A stretch of 64,000 bases of DNA from Meiothermus sp. (GTDB lineage: Bacteria; Deinococcota; Deinococci; Deinococcales; Thermaceae): assembly GCA_026004095.1 (NCBI GenBank), contig BPIL01000010.1:1-64000 (forward strand), given 5' to 3'. The position numbers and the translations under genes were made by a program. The notes beneath the pieces were generated by a model. That model saw only the letters and a program-made list of their open reading frames with translations. It was not told where the DNA came from and did not search any database. Position 1 is the first letter of the stretch, and every line of letters begins with the position of its first letter. Below are positions 36,003 to 45,004 of this stretch, piece after piece.

Positions 36003-36527
36003 CTACACCCACCACTCGAGCCCGTCCCCCCCGATCGCGATCGGTGCAACCGCCGTGCCCTTCTCGAAGTAAAGGGGCTGATAACCCGGGGCGCGGTAGA
36101 CTTCCAGTTTCTCTTCCAGCAGGTTCGCAATCCATACCTCAGGAATGCCCGCCTGGGCATACAGTGGCACCTTCAGGCTGCGGTCTTGGGCGAGGGTGGT
36201 ATCGCTCACCTCGATCACCAGTAGCACGTCTTGTGGGTAGGGGTCGCGGTCTTTGTAGGTAGAAAGAGGCGGCTTCAAAAGCATCAGATCGGGCTCGGGC
36301 TCGGATTCGGGCGCAATGATCAGCGAGCACTGCGGCATCACCACAACACGCTCGGAAAAGGTTTTGACCAGCATCTGGGTGAGTGCTGTGACGCAATAGC
36401 GATGACGATAGCCCATTGGCGACATGTGATAAACCTCACCATTCAACAGCTCCACCCGGCCCTGCCCCAAAGCGCCTGCAGCATAGGCTTTGTGGTAATC
36501 CTCGACGGTGAAACGGTGCTTCACCAT
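36003..36527 (-). CDS. Uma2-family (DUF820) restriction-nuclease-fold protein
   Basis: 174 residues. The PD-(D/E)xK-like core is seen as EPEPDLMLL and VLLVIEVSDTT, with RVELLNGEVYHMSPMG at the N terminus. Uma2 proteins are abundant in Thermaceae and cyanobacteria, and their role is unknown. TATACT (36534-36539) lies 6 nt before the ATG, so a leaderless mRNA is likely. It is divergent from the paa operon. Confidence 0.88.
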   Translation of the reverse strand: MVKHRFTVEDYHKAYAAGALGQGRVELLNGEVYHMSPMGYRHRYCVTALTQMLVKTFSERVVVMPQCSLIIAPESEPEPDLMLLKPPLSTYKDRDPYPQDVLLVIEVSDTTLAQDRSLKVPLYAQAGIPEVWIANLLEEKLEVYRAPGYQPLYFEKGTAVAPIAIGGDGLEWWV

Positions 36528-36550
36528 GGCTCGAGTATAGCAAGCGTAAT

Positions 36551-36579
36551 CGAGGCACTTTGATTTTTGAGGTGCCTCG
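36551..36579. repeat. 8-bp dyad around the paa promoter -35
   Basis: CGAGGCAC (36551-36558) and GTGCCTCG (36572-36579) are exact complements flanking the -35 hexamer of the paa promoter and lying between the divergent uma2 and paa genes. It may be an operator or a fortuitous stem. Confidence 0.4.
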
Positions 36580-36588
36580 AGCTAAACT
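36560..36588 (+). promoter_or_regulatory. Promoter of the paaABCD operon
   Basis: TTGATT, 17 nt, TAAACT, directly before the PaaR-type operator and about 43 bp before the paaA start. Confidence 0.65.
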
Positions 36589-36593
36589 AACAA

Positions 36594-36613
36594 AAACTAA
36601 CGAGCGTTAGTTT
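36594..36613 (+). promoter_or_regulatory. PaaR-type operator
   Basis: AAACTAACG and CGTTAGTTT form perfect 9-bp arms around AG. The core CTAACG-AG-CGTTAG agrees with the CNAACGNNCGTTNG consensus I recall for the TetR-family repressor PaaR of Thermus thermophilus. It begins just 5 bp after the -10 box, so binding would block transcription until phenylacetyl-CoA releases the repressor. The paaR gene is not in the window. Confidence 0.8.
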
Positions 36614-36630
36614 GGTAGGTGGGAGGAGAT

Positions 36631-37602
36631 ATGCCAATCAAGTACGGAGTACCCAGCGACCCCGACTACAACGAGCGCCTGCGCGAGTTTGAGGCCCGCA
36701 TCGCCCGCGGGGAAAAGATCGAGCCCGGCGACTGGATGCCCGAGGAGTACCGCCGCCAGCTCATCCGCATGATCTCCCAGCACGCCCACTCCGAGGTGGT
36801 GGGGATGCTGCCCGAAGGGGCCTGGATCACCCGCGCCCCCACCCTCAAGCGCAAGATGATCCTGGTGGCCAAGGTGCAGGACGAAGCCGGCCACGGCCAG
36901 TACCTCTACCACGCCGCCGAGACCCTGGGCATATCGCGCGAGGCCATGCTGGAAGCCCTGCTCTCGGGCAAGGCCAAGTACTCCTCCATCTTCAACTACC
37001 CCACCCTGACCTGGGCCGACATCGGCACCATCGGCTGGCTGGTGGACGGGGCCGCCATCAAGAACCAGACCATGCTGGCGGCCTGCTCGTATGGCCCCTA
37101 CAGCCGGGCCATGGTGCGCATCTGCGCCGAGGAAACCTTCCACCACAAGCAGGGCAAGGAGATGGTGCTCCTCTACGCCAAGGGGACGCCCAAGCAGCGC
37201 CAGATGGCCCAGGACGCCATCAACCGCTGGTGGTGGCCGGCCCTGATGATGATGGGCCCCCACGACAAGGACAGCCCCAACACCGAAATTCTGGTGCGCT
37301 GGGGGATCAAGACCAAGACCAACGACCAGGTGCGCCAGGAGTTCATCAATGAGCACGCGCCCGAAATCCTGGAAGCGGGCCTCACCATCCCCGACCCCGA
37401 GCTGCGCTACGACGAGGCTACGGGCAACTGGATTCACGGCCCCATCAACTGGGACGAGTTCTGGCAGGTGGTGGGGGGCAACGGCCCTATGAACAAAGAA
37501 CGCCTGGAAGCCCGCCGGCGGGCCCATGCCGAAGGGGCCTGGGTGCGCGAGGCCCTGGAGGCCTACGCCGCCAAGAAGCAAAAGACCGCCGTTGCGGTGT
37601 AG
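36631..37602 (+). CDS. paaA: Phenylacetyl-CoA epoxidase subunit A
   Basis: 323 residues. Diiron ligands are in [12 protein letters not shown] and [15 protein letters not shown], and [20 protein letters not shown] is a family hallmark. PaaA is the catalytic oxygenase subunit that converts phenylacetyl-CoA to its 1,2-epoxide. The ATG at 36631 has a strong GGAGGA site; an earlier in-frame GTG is less likely. First gene of paaABCD. Confidence 0.96.
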   Translation: MPIKYGVPSDPDYNERLREFEARIARGEKIEPGDWMPEEYRRQLIRMISQHAHSEVVGMLPEGAWITRAPTLKRKMILVAKVQDEAGHGQYLYHAAETLGISREAMLEALLSGKAKYSSIFNYPTLTWADIGTIGWLVDGAAIKNQTMLAACSYGPYSRAMVRICAEETFHHKQGKEMVLLYAKGTPKQRQMAQDAINRWWWPALMMMGPHDKDSPNTEILVRWGIKTKTNDQVRQEFINEHAPEILEAGLTIPDPELRYDEATGNWIHGPINWDEFWQVVGGNGPMNKERLEARRRAHAEGAWVREALEAYAAKKQKTAVAV

Positions 37603-37620
37603 CGCTGCAGAGGAGGCCCT

Positions 37621-38184
37621 ATGGATACACAGTGGCCCCGCTGGGAAGTCTTCAAGCAGGACACCCCCCACAAGCCTCATCAGGCGGTGGGCTCGGTGCA
37701 CGCCGTCGACCCCGAACACGCCCTCCTGACCGCCCGTAACGTCTTTGCCCGGCGGCCCCAGGCGGTAAGCCTGTGGGTGGCTCGAGCCGAAGACGTCTAC
37801 GCCTGGACCCAGGAGGAGATCCTCGAGGGCCTGGCAACCGCCAGAGCCGATGCCGGCCTGGGCACGGCCTGCCGATACCTGGTCTTCCGCAAAACCAGCC
37901 ACAAGCGCTCCATGACCTTCGTGGATCATGTGGGCGAGGTGGAGGCCACAAGCCCCGAGGAGGCCCTCCAGCAGGCCCAGGCCCGGTTCAGCGACACCAC
38001 AGCCCTGGCCTGGTGGATTGTACCCGCCGATAAGGTCTACCAGAGCGACCCCAGCCCGGAGACGGTGGAAAGCTGGTTTGCCCCGGCCAGGGACAAAACC
38101 TACAAGCAGCAGCAGTACTACGCCACGGTGGGTTCTCATATTAGCAAGCACAAACGGGGGCGGGGGGTGGAAGATGAGGAGTGA
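37621..38184 (+). CDS. paaB: Phenylacetyl-CoA epoxidase subunit B, tandem two-domain form
   Basis: 187 residues, about twice the usual PaaB length (about 95). Residues 1-75 (WPRWEVFKQ...[12 protein letters not shown]) and residues 84-150 ([19 protein letters not shown]...[13 protein letters not shown]) are two copies of the PaaB fold with different sequences. PaaB bridges PaaA and PaaC in the epoxidase complex. The stop overlaps the paaC start by 11 bp. Confidence 0.9.
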   Translation: MDTQWPRWEVFKQDTPHKPHQAVGSVHAVDPEHALLTARNVFARRPQAVSLWVARAEDVYAWTQEEILEGLATARADAGLGTACRYLVFRKTSHKRSMTFVDHVGEVEATSPEEALQQAQARFSDTTALAWWIVPADKVYQSDPSPETVESWFAPARDKTYKQQQYYATVGSHISKHKRGRGVEDEE

Positions 38185-38932
38185 AGTCCGCGAGGCCCTG
38201 ATCGCCAAACTGACCGCGCTGGCCGACGACGAGGTCATCCTGGCCCACCGCAACAGCGAGTGGGTCGGCCACGGGCCCATCCTGGAAGAGGACATTGCCC
38301 TGGCCAACATCGTGCAGGACGAGCTGGGCCACGCCACCTTGTGGTACGGCCTGCGCCAGCAACTCGACGGCTCCGACCCCGACCAACTGGCCTTTTTCCG
38401 CGACGCCAACGAGTACCGTTGCTGCGAGCTGGTGGAGCTGCCCAAGGGCGACTGGGCCTTCACCATGCTGCGGCAGTACCTGTTCGACCTTTACGAGGCG
38501 CTCTGGCTCGAGGCCGCCCGGCACAGCACCTACCAGCCCCTGGCCGATGCCGTGCAGAAGATTATCCGCGAGGAGCGCTTCCACCTACAGCACACCCAGG
38601 CCTGGGTGGAGCGGCTGGGCCAGGGCACCGAGGAGTCCAACCGGCGCTTACAGCAGGCCCTGGAGATGCAGTGGAGTTATGCCCAGCAGCTTTTTGTGCC
38701 CATCCCTGGCGAAGAACTGCTGGTAGCCGAGGGCATCGTGCCCGACCTGGCCCCTATCAAAGAACGCTGGCTCGAGCACAGCACCCGCCACCTGCAAGCC
38801 GCTGGCCTTAAGCTGCCCATCAACCCCGGCTACCAGCCCACCTCCCGCGCCTACCACACCGAGCACCTGTGGAGCCTTCTGGCCGAGATGCAGTCCACCG
38901 CCCGCTGGGACGCCGAGGCCAAGGTTTGGTGA
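38174..38932 (+). CDS. paaC: Phenylacetyl-CoA epoxidase subunit C
   Basis: 252 residues. Residues [20 protein letters not shown] and [16 protein letters not shown] near the N terminus and [18 protein letters not shown] later are typical of PaaC, the structural homologue of PaaA that keeps the ferritin-like fold without forming the active diiron site. Start ATG at 38174 lies inside the end of paaB. Confidence 0.95.
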   Translation: MRSEVREALIAKLTALADDEVILAHRNSEWVGHGPILEEDIALANIVQDELGHATLWYGLRQQLDGSDPDQLAFFRDANEYRCCELVELPKGDWAFTMLRQYLFDLYEALWLEAARHSTYQPLADAVQKIIREERFHLQHTQAWVERLGQGTEESNRRLQQALEMQWSYAQQLFVPIPGEELLVAEGIVPDLAPIKERWLEHSTRHLQAAGLKLPINPGYQPTSRAYHTEHLWSLLAEMQSTARWDAEAKVW

Positions 38933-38933
38933 T

Positions 38934-39428
38934 ATGACCGCCCTACCCAGTACCGAGCAAGTCTGGAAGGCCCTGGCCCAGATTCCCGACCCCGAGATCC
39001 CGGTGATCAACGTGGTTGAGATGGGCATTGTGCGGGGGGTGGAGATCGAAGGCAACAAGGCCACCATTACCATGACCCCCACCTTCTCGGGCTGCCCGGC
39101 TCTGCACCTCATCCGAGAACAGCTCGAGCGCACCGTTCGCGCCCTGGGCTTCGACCCGGTCGAGGTTAAAACCGTGCTATCGCCGGCCTGGAGCACCGAC
39201 TGGATTAGCCCGGAAGCCAAGGAGCGCCTGCGCCAGTATGGGATTGCACCTCCCAAACCCAGAGGCGCGCAGGACTTTTTGATAGAGCTCGAGGCCGCCC
39301 CCACCCCCTGCCCGCGCTGCGGCTCACTCAACACGTCCGTCAAGAACACCTTTGGCCCCACCCTGTGCAAGGCCATCTACGTCTGCAACAACTGCCAGGA
39401 GCCCTTCGAAAGCTTCAAGACCGTGTAG
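38934..39428 (+). CDS. paaD: PaaD, iron-sulfur/MIP18-family assembly protein
   Basis: 164 residues. N-terminal MIP18/DUF59 domain ([20 protein letters not shown], and [12 protein letters not shown] with the reactive Cys). The C terminus is a zinc ribbon: CPRCGS and CNNC. PaaD is needed for assembly of the epoxidase complex. No paaE reductase follows, so electrons must come from a reductase encoded elsewhere. Confidence 0.95.
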   Translation: MTALPSTEQVWKALAQIPDPEIPVINVVEMGIVRGVEIEGNKATITMTPTFSGCPALHLIREQLERTVRALGFDPVEVKTVLSPAWSTDWISPEAKERLRQYGIAPPKPRGAQDFLIELEAAPTPCPRCGSLNTSVKNTFGPTLCKAIYVCNNCQEPFESFKTV

Positions 39429-39452
39429 CCAAACAAAACCCTTGCATAAGGC

Positions 39453-39471
39453 CCAAAAACCCCATTTTTGG
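39453..39471 (+). terminator. Possible terminator of the paa operon
   Basis: CCAAAAA and TTTTTGG pair around CCCCA, 24 bp after the paaD stop. The stem is mostly A/T, so its strength is doubtful in a thermophile. Confidence 0.35.
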
Positions 39472-39544
39472 TCAAATGTAACTGAGTTCCTCCCGGGCTT
39501 GGGTGTACAATTTCTTTGCTCCGAAGAGCGAACGGGAGGTATTT

Positions 39545-40132
39545 ATGAAGCGTGCAGGACTCCTCGTTGGTGTTTTGGCTCTGGCTTTTGCTGGCTGCGG
39601 GCTCATTAGCAGCCCACCCATCAACAACCCCTTTGGACTGGATGGGCAGCAAACTTCTATTAACCTTGGCCCGAGCTCAGCCGCCACCGGCAACCTGAGC
39701 GTCACTGCCACCTTCAACGACACCACCCTCAATCTTCCGGTCACGCCCACCGGATTCAACTACAACCTGGCCATCTCAGGGGTTTCACTGGGTGGCAGCG
39801 GCTGCCCTTCCCCACTGCCCGCCAGCGTCAACGTCTCGATGAATTTGAGCCTCACGGTCTCCGACAACCCTTCATCTGGGCCACGGCAGGCCTCTGCCAC
39901 TGCCAACAACGTGCAATTTACCCTAAACCAGTCGGGTAGCAGTTATACCGTTGCCAACTTCAGCGCCACATTGAGCTTCTCCAACCTGCAAACCCTGCTG
40001 GATATCCTGCAAAACGGTGGGCAGAACAGCGCAACTCTTAGCGGAACGGTAAATACCACCAGCAACCCCGACCTGGCCGGCTGCACCATGACCATCACCT
40101 GGGGCGGTGGTCAGGGAATTCTAAGGTTCTAA
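39545..40132 (+). CDS. Putative lipoprotein
   Basis: 195 residues from the ATG at 39545, which follows GGGAGG. The signal peptide ends in the lipobox LAFAGC, so the mature protein would be lipid-linked at Cys17. The rest is Ser/Thr/Asn-rich and beta-prone (NLSVTATFNDTTLNLPVTP...), as in beta-sandwich surface lipoproteins. TACAAT at 39506-39511 is a probable -10 box. A hairpin follows the gene. Function unknown. Confidence 0.75.
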   Translation: MKRAGLLVGVLALAFAGCGLISSPPINNPFGLDGQQTSINLGPSSAATGNLSVTATFNDTTLNLPVTPTGFNYNLAISGVSLGGSGCPSPLPASVNVSMNLSLTVSDNPSSGPRQASATANNVQFTLNQSGSSYTVANFSATLSFSNLQTLLDILQNGGQNSATLSGTVNTTSNPDLAGCTMTITWGGGQGILRF

Positions 40133-40194
40133 CCGTCAGCAGGGCTCAAGAACAAATCAACCCGCCCTAACCGACACCCGTTCTTTGCGGTGCG

Positions 40195-40219
40195 CAGACG
40201 GTTCCAGGTGAACCGTCTG
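40195..40219 (+). terminator. Hairpin after the lipoprotein gene
   Basis: CAGACGGTTC and GAACCGTCTG form a perfect 10-bp stem with the loop CAGGT, followed by TATTTGTTCC. An outer pair GAACAAAT (40150-40157) and ATTTGTTC (40221-40228) could extend the structure. Probable terminator. Confidence 0.6.
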
Positions 40220-40286
40220 TATTTGTTCCAAGCTCATAAAAGCGGGTTTTCAGAGGGTATCTCGAGCCTTACCTTCGGTGAGGATA

Positions 40287-41288
40287 TCAGTCTCTCACAG
40301 CCATGCGCCGGGCTACATACACCAGGAACGGCGCCCCAATGCCCGCAATCAAAATTCCCACGGGCGTCTCCAACGGCTTGTCAATCAGGCGCGCCGCCAG
40401 ATCTGATAGCAGCATCAGGCTCGCGCCCAAAATAGCCGACAAGGGGATCACCCGACGGTAATCTGGGCCTACCAGGCCCCGGGCCGCGTGGGGCACCATC
40501 AGCCCCAAAAAACCAATCGGCCCTGCCACACTCACTGCGGCACCGGCCAGCAGCACAGCCAGGGCTGTACTCACCAGTCGAACCACCTCCACCCTGGTTC
40601 CCAATCCGCGGGCCACATCCTCTCCAAGACTCAGCAAGTTAACCTGATGAGACAGGATCAGGGCCAGCAACAAAGCGGGCACAGCCCAGGGTAGCAACGT
40701 CCAGACGTGCTCCCAGGTACGGCCGGCCACACTACCCGACAAGCTGAATAAAACCCCTCGAGTACGGTCTTCAAAGATAATCAGTAAAAAGCTGGCCGCA
40801 GCACCCAGCATGGAGCCCACAGCGATACCAGCCAGCGCCAGGCGAACCGGCGTGAGACCCACGCTCAGGGTGATGCTGTAGACCAGCACCGCAGCCCCCA
40901 CCCCACCCACGGCCGCCACCAGCACGGTGCTCCAGGGGGGCAGGCCAGGGAAAAAAACCAGGGCCACCAGTATAGCCAGCACGGCCCCGGCATTAACCCC
41001 CATAATCCCAGGCTCGCTGAGTGGGTTGCGTGTAATGCCTTGCATCATAGCCCCGGCCACCCCCAGGCAAGCCCCTACCAACGCAGCCACAATCGCCCGT
41101 GGCAGGCGCAATGTGTGCACAATCAGGGCATTGTTGCTGCTCTCGGGGTGGAACAACAGACGCCACACCTCGTCCAATGGAATGTTGGCAGCCCCTAAAG
41201 AGATGGCTAAAAAAAAGGAAAACACCAGCAGTCCTAGGGCCAGCAGGTATACCAGCAGTGTTGGAGCGAACCTTCTGGAATAGATCAT
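40287..41288 (-). CDS. FecCD-family iron(III)/siderophore ABC permease 1
   Basis: 333 residues from the ATG at 41288 (MIYSRRFAPTLLV), with nine to ten hydrophobic segments. Family motifs: RLPRAIVAALVGACLGVAGA, GITRNPLSEPGIMGVNAGA, and the C-terminal GPIGFLGLMVPHAARGLVGPDYR. It pairs with the second permease at 43043 to form the channel. Last gene of the minus-strand iron cluster; only a few bp separate it from the binding-protein gene. Confidence 0.93.
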   Translation of the reverse strand: MIYSRRFAPTLLVYLLALGLLVFSFFLAISLGAANIPLDEVWRLLFHPESSNNALIVHTLRLPRAIVAALVGACLGVAGAMMQGITRNPLSEPGIMGVNAGAVLAILVALVFFPGLPPWSTVLVAAVGGVGAAVLVYSITLSVGLTPVRLALAGIAVGSMLGAAASFLLIIFEDRTRGVLFSLSGSVAGRTWEHVWTLLPWAVPALLLALILSHQVNLLSLGEDVARGLGTRVEVVRLVSTALAVLLAGAAVSVAGPIGFLGLMVPHAARGLVGPDYRRVIPLSAILGASLMLLSDLAARLIDKPLETPVGILIAGIGAPFLVYVARRMAVRD

Positions 41289-41292
41289 GGGT

Positions 41293-42225
41293 TTACGGGG
41301 TGGATGTCTTGAAGCCGTAGGCTCCGCTAGCGGGTTTATCGGCCAGCAAACCGCTGTCAATCAGCTCGGCCAGGATAAAGCGGGTGGCCAGGGGCCCGCG
41401 ACCGCGGGTCCAGTTGTCTCGATCGAACTCGTAAATCCGCCCCCGCTGGGCCGCTTCCAGCCGAGGCCACAAAGGGTTGCGCGCCCAACTTCGCACAATG
41501 GGGGTTTCATCGGGCGCAGTGAACACCACCAAGGTGGCTGGATTAAGGGCAACCAGACCTTCCAGCCCCACCGGGTACTGGGTTTGGTTGTTTTGGGGTT
41601 TAGCCAGGCTTTTGCGCCCCAAGCGCTCTAGCAGGGAGCCAATGAAGCTCTCGTTGGAGTGCACGGTAAAACTATCAGGGGTGGCTACCGCAAGGAGCAG
41701 CGGCGGGGCTTTAGGGTTCGCAAAAGCACGCGCTTTGAGGAGCAAGCGCTCCTGATCCTGAAGAAGTTTCTGCGCCTGGGCCTCGCGTCCTACCAGGCGA
41801 CCGATCTCTAATACCTGTTTGTTGAGGTCATCGAAACTTCCCCGCCGGGAAGAAAAAGCCACCACCGGGGCAATGCGCTGGAGCTGGGGAATCAAGTCCT
41901 TATGTACAAAGGTATCGGCAATAATAACCTGCGGCTGCAACGCTAGAATCGCTTCCAGGCTTGGCACCGCCCTCGAGCCAACCGAGGTTATACCAACCAC
42001 CCGGCTTCGCAGGTACGGCGGCACCCCCCGATCACCCCCCTGCGTCCCAACGGCTGCACCCACAGGGGGAACACCCAGAGCTATTAGTGTGTCCAGAAAA
42101 CTGTACTCCAAGACCACCACCCGCTTCGCGGGTGCGCCCAGGTTCAGGGTACCCAGATCGTGACGAACTTGAATTTGAGCCGCGGCCAAACCACTTAGAA
42201 CCAGCAACGCCAGCAGGCGGTTCAT
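41293..42225 (-). CDS. FecB/BtuF-type iron-complex binding protein 1
   Basis: 310 residues with a signal peptide (MNRLLALLVLSGLAAA). VRHDLGTLNLGAPAKRVVVLEYSFLDTLIALGV is the typical start of the siderophore-binding fold, with PSLEAILALQPQVIIAD in the first lobe. Its start overlaps the fecE-like stop by 4 bp. It is the only one of the five binding proteins located directly between the ATPase and a permease gene, so it probably belongs to the basic FecBCDE unit. Confidence 0.92.
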   Translation of the reverse strand: MNRLLALLVLSGLAAAQIQVRHDLGTLNLGAPAKRVVVLEYSFLDTLIALGVPPVGAAVGTQGGDRGVPPYLRSRVVGITSVGSRAVPSLEAILALQPQVIIADTFVHKDLIPQLQRIAPVVAFSSRRGSFDDLNKQVLEIGRLVGREAQAQKLLQDQERLLLKARAFANPKAPPLLLAVATPDSFTVHSNESFIGSLLERLGRKSLAKPQNNQTQYPVGLEGLVALNPATLVVFTAPDETPIVRSWARNPLWPRLEAAQRGRIYEFDRDNWTRGRGPLATRFILAELIDSGLLADKPASGAYGFKTSTP

Positions 42226-43046
42226 GCTTTCTCCTCCACTCGTTCATCCACCATTAGAGGCTCTTTGCGTGCAAGGGCGTAGGGAATGCAGTAGGGCCGG
42301 CCAGTCTCGGGATCCCGCAAGAAATGCGCCTTGAGGCCAAATACCTCCCGGAGTATTTGCTCGTTCAGCACCTCCTCCGGCAGTCCCTGGGCCACCACCC
42401 GGCCTCCATTCACCACAATCAATTGATGGGCGAAGCGGGAGGCCTGATTAAGATCGTGCAGCACCATGACCACGGTCTTGCCTTCCTCCCGATTGAGCCG
42501 CACCAGCAATTGCAGCACCTCCAGCTGGTGGCTGAGGTCGAGGTAGGTGGTAGGCTCATCGAGCAGCAAAATGGGGGTCTGCTGGGCCAGGGCCATGGCT
42601 ATCCAGGCCCGCTGGCGCTGCCCCCCCGATAGGGTCTCCAGGGCCCGGCTGGCAAAAACCGTCATGCCGGTCTGGGCCAGGGCCCACTCCACCGCTTCCC
42701 GATCGGATTGAGTGCGTCCGCCCAGGACAGACTGGTAGGGGTAGCGCCCAAACCATACCAACTGCTCCACGCTCAGACCCTCGGGGGCCTGTGGCATCTG
42801 GGGCAGCATCGCCAGTTTTTTAGCCACCTCCTTGGTTGGAAGATGCTGGATCATCTTTCCATCCAGCAGCACAGAGCCCTGCCTGGGCGGTAAAAGCCGG
42901 GCCAGGGATCGCAAAATGGTGGACTTTCCGCAGCCGTTGGGCCCAATCAAGACCGATATCTGCCCCGGCGCAATGGCAAGATTAAGATCCTCGACGACCA
43001 GGCGTCCGTCGTAGCCCAGGTATAGCTGATTGGTGGATAGATTCAT
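42222..43046 (-). CDS. FecE-type iron-siderophore ABC ATPase
   Basis: 274 residues. Walker A GPNGCGKST near residue 36, signature LSGGQRQRAW, Walker B ILLLDEPTTYLDL. It energises the FecCD channel. Start overlaps the preceding permease stop by 4 bp. It is the only ATPase of the siderophore class in the window, although there are five binding proteins. Confidence 0.95.
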   Translation of the reverse strand: MNLSTNQLYLGYDGRLVVEDLNLAIAPGQISVLIGPNGCGKSTILRSLARLLPPRQGSVLLDGKMIQHLPTKEVAKKLAMLPQMPQAPEGLSVEQLVWFGRYPYQSVLGGRTQSDREAVEWALAQTGMTVFASRALETLSGGQRQRAWIAMALAQQTPILLLDEPTTYLDLSHQLEVLQLLVRLNREEGKTVVMVLHDLNQASRFAHQLIVVNGGRVVAQGLPEEVLNEQILREVFGLKAHFLRDPETGRPYCIPYALARKEPLMVDERVEEKA

Positions 43047-44050
43047 CGTGCTCGTCCCACCCTTCGCATTAGATACAGGAAATAAGGCGCACCCACCAGG
43101 GTGGTCAGCAGCCCGGCGGGTATCTCTAAAGGCGGCACCAGCCCTCGAGCCAGGGTGTCCGCCCCAACCACCAGGATGGCCCCCAGCAGCAAAGAAGCCG
43201 GCAGCAGTAAATGGAACCTCGAGCCCACCAGCAGCCGGGCGGCATGGGGTGCGATCAGACCCACGAACCCCAGAATGCCAGTCCCCGTCACCGCCACGGA
43301 GGCCAGGGCCACCCCCAGCAAAAGCGCCACCAGCCGGCCCAGCTCCAGGCGCATACCCAGGCTCCTGGCGGTGGAATCACCAAAACTAAGCACGTCGAGC
43401 TTCTGATGAAGAATCAGCGCCAGCGGGATAAGGAAAAGCGCAAAGGGCAGCACCCGCCAGAGGCGTTCCCAATCCGCCCCATACACCGTACCCACCAGAA
43501 AAGTTAGGGCCTGGGCCACCCCATCGTCGGCCCGCACCAGAATCAAGCGGCGCAAAGCATCCAGCGAGGCCTCTACCGCCACACCAATCAGGGCCAGGCG
43601 TATCGGCAACACCTCCCCGGTTCGGATAGAAAGCAGGTAGACCAGCACGAAGGCTAAAAACCCCCCCAGGCAGGCCCCCACCGGCAGGGCCCAGAGCGGG
43701 GCCTTTGGCAGCAGAAGCAGGGTAAAGACGGCGGCCAGACCGGCCCCGGCCGCTACACCCACAATGTCCGGCGAGGCCAGCGGGTTCCGCACCACACCCT
43801 GCAAGATGGCCCCGGAAGCAGCGAACATAGCCCCGCACAGAGCCCCTACCAGGATGCGCGGCATGCGCAAATCGTAAAGAATGCGGGCATGGGTATCCTC
43901 GGCATGGCCCAGGTTGCCAAGCGCTTGCAGCACCTCGGCAAAACTCATGCGCACCGCCCCAACCCCCAGCGCGGCGATACCGACCACCACCAGCCCCAGG
44001 GCTAGCAGAGGGATGATTGTGAGTTTCAGGCCAGCCCATGCGGCCTTCAT
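43043..44050 (-). CDS. FecCD-family iron(III)/siderophore ABC permease 2
   Basis: 335 residues if translation starts at the ATG at 44050; a TTG 24 bp upstream is an alternative. Motifs RMPRILVGALCGAMFAASGAI, GVVRNPLASPDIVGVAAGAG and GLIAPHAARLLVG identify the family. It is homologous to but clearly distinct from the permease at 40287, so the two likely form a heterodimer. Confidence 0.92.
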   Translation of the reverse strand: MKAAWAGLKLTIIPLLALGLVVVGIAALGVGAVRMSFAEVLQALGNLGHAEDTHARILYDLRMPRILVGALCGAMFAASGAILQGVVRNPLASPDIVGVAAGAGLAAVFTLLLLPKAPLWALPVGACLGGFLAFVLVYLLSIRTGEVLPIRLALIGVAVEASLDALRRLILVRADDGVAQALTFLVGTVYGADWERLWRVLPFALFLIPLALILHQKLDVLSFGDSTARSLGMRLELGRLVALLLGVALASVAVTGTGILGFVGLIAPHAARLLVGSRFHLLLPASLLLGAILVVGADTLARGLVPPLEIPAGLLTTLVGAPYFLYLMRRVGRAR

Positions 44051-44087
44051 AGGGCCCACACCCCTGCGGCCCAAAGACCCGCCTGGT

Positions 44088-44618
44088 TCACCCTCTAACC
44101 CCCGCTATAAGCCCCATCTCCTGCACCACCTGCGCCACCCAGCGCTGGATGCGCGCATCGGTCAGATGGGGCTGATTATCATCGTCCAGAGCCAGGCCCA
44201 CAAAATGTTCGCCGCGTTGGCCCCGGGATTTGAAATGTTCATATCCCTCAACCGGCCAAAAACCCACCAGCTCGGCCCCGCGCTCTTCGAGCAAGTCGGC
44301 CAGTATGCCCAGCGCATCCTGGAAGCTATCACCGTAGCCAAGCTGGTCACCGGTGCCGAAAAGCGCGACCTGCTTACCATGGAAGTCCAGGCGCTCGAGC
44401 TGGTTCCACTGGGCCTGCCAGTCGTCCTGCAACTCCCCGATGTTCCAGGTGGAGCAGCCCAGCAGCAGCTTGTCGTAGGCCACCAGCTCCTCCACCTGGC
44501 TATGGGCAATGTCCTTCAGATCGTGCTCGAGGCCCATCTGCCCCAGGTAAAAACTTATCTTTTCCGCCGCCGCAGCGGTATTGCCGTAGGTGGAACCGTA
44601 AAAAATGGCGATTTTCAT
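44088..44618 (-). CDS. Flavodoxin, long-chain type
   Basis: 176 residues from the ATG at 44618 (MKIAIFYGSTYGNTAAAAEKI). The FMN phosphate loop GSTYGNT, WNIGELQDDW and GTGDQLGYGDSFQDAL are standard flavodoxin elements. Flavodoxins replace ferredoxins when iron is short, which agrees with its place inside the iron cluster. It could also reduce ferric complexes or donate electrons to a neighbouring enzyme. Confidence 0.93.
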   Translation of the reverse strand: MKIAIFYGSTYGNTAAAAEKISFYLGQMGLEHDLKDIAHSQVEELVAYDKLLLGCSTWNIGELQDDWQAQWNQLERLDFHGKQVALFGTGDQLGYGDSFQDALGILADLLEERGAELVGFWPVEGYEHFKSRGQRGEHFVGLALDDDNQPHLTDARIQRWVAQVVQEMGLIAGVRG

Positions 44619-44635
44619 CTGATCTTTCCCACCTC

Positions 44636-45001
44636 TCAGTTGGTCATGCGCCAAGCCGCTTCCACCTGGGCCATCGGAGGGGATTGACGCAAGCGCTGCC
44701 GGGCCACAAAGCAAAGGTGCCGAAGTTCGGCCCACTCGAGCGGCTCCAGTCGAAGGCCGACGTTCCCTATCCACAACCGGGTGGCACGGGCCTGCGGGCT
44801 GGCCTCGAGGAAGCCGTCCTGCCTGGGCTCCGATAGCGTGCGGTTGGAGGCCAGGAAGTCCTCGAGACGGGCAAAATCCTTGGGGGCCAGGTGCAGGGTG
44901 AGATTATCCCAGGCCAGATGAATGATGCCGTCGCAACAGTTGCAATAGCCAACAAAGCGGTACTCCGATAGCTTTGCGATGATCCGGGTGTGGTTGCACA
45001 T
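44636..45001 (-). CDS. Small Cys-rich protein in the iron cluster
   Basis: 121 residues. MCNHTRIIAKLSEYRFVGYC is followed by NCCDGIIHLAWDNLTLHLAPKDF, so four Cys and one His are clustered in the first 25 residues and could bind Fe, Zn or a cluster. The remainder is helical. It resembles small DUF6686-like proteins with a similar MCNH...C..C..IHL pattern, though I am not certain. It sits between a binding protein and flavodoxin with gaps of only 3 and 17 bp. Function unknown. Confidence 0.7.
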   Translation of the reverse strand: MCNHTRIIAKLSEYRFVGYCNCCDGIIHLAWDNLTLHLAPKDFARLEDFLASNRTLSEPRQDGFLEASPQARATRLWIGNVGLRLEPLEWAELRHLCFVARQRLRQSPPMAQVEAAWRMTN

Positions 45002-45004
45002 AGC

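Noticed and set aside
36607-38466. Open frame of 619 codons on the minus strand opposite paaA-paaB-paaC
   Set aside because: It lies over three well-supported paa genes and has a shadow-type composition.
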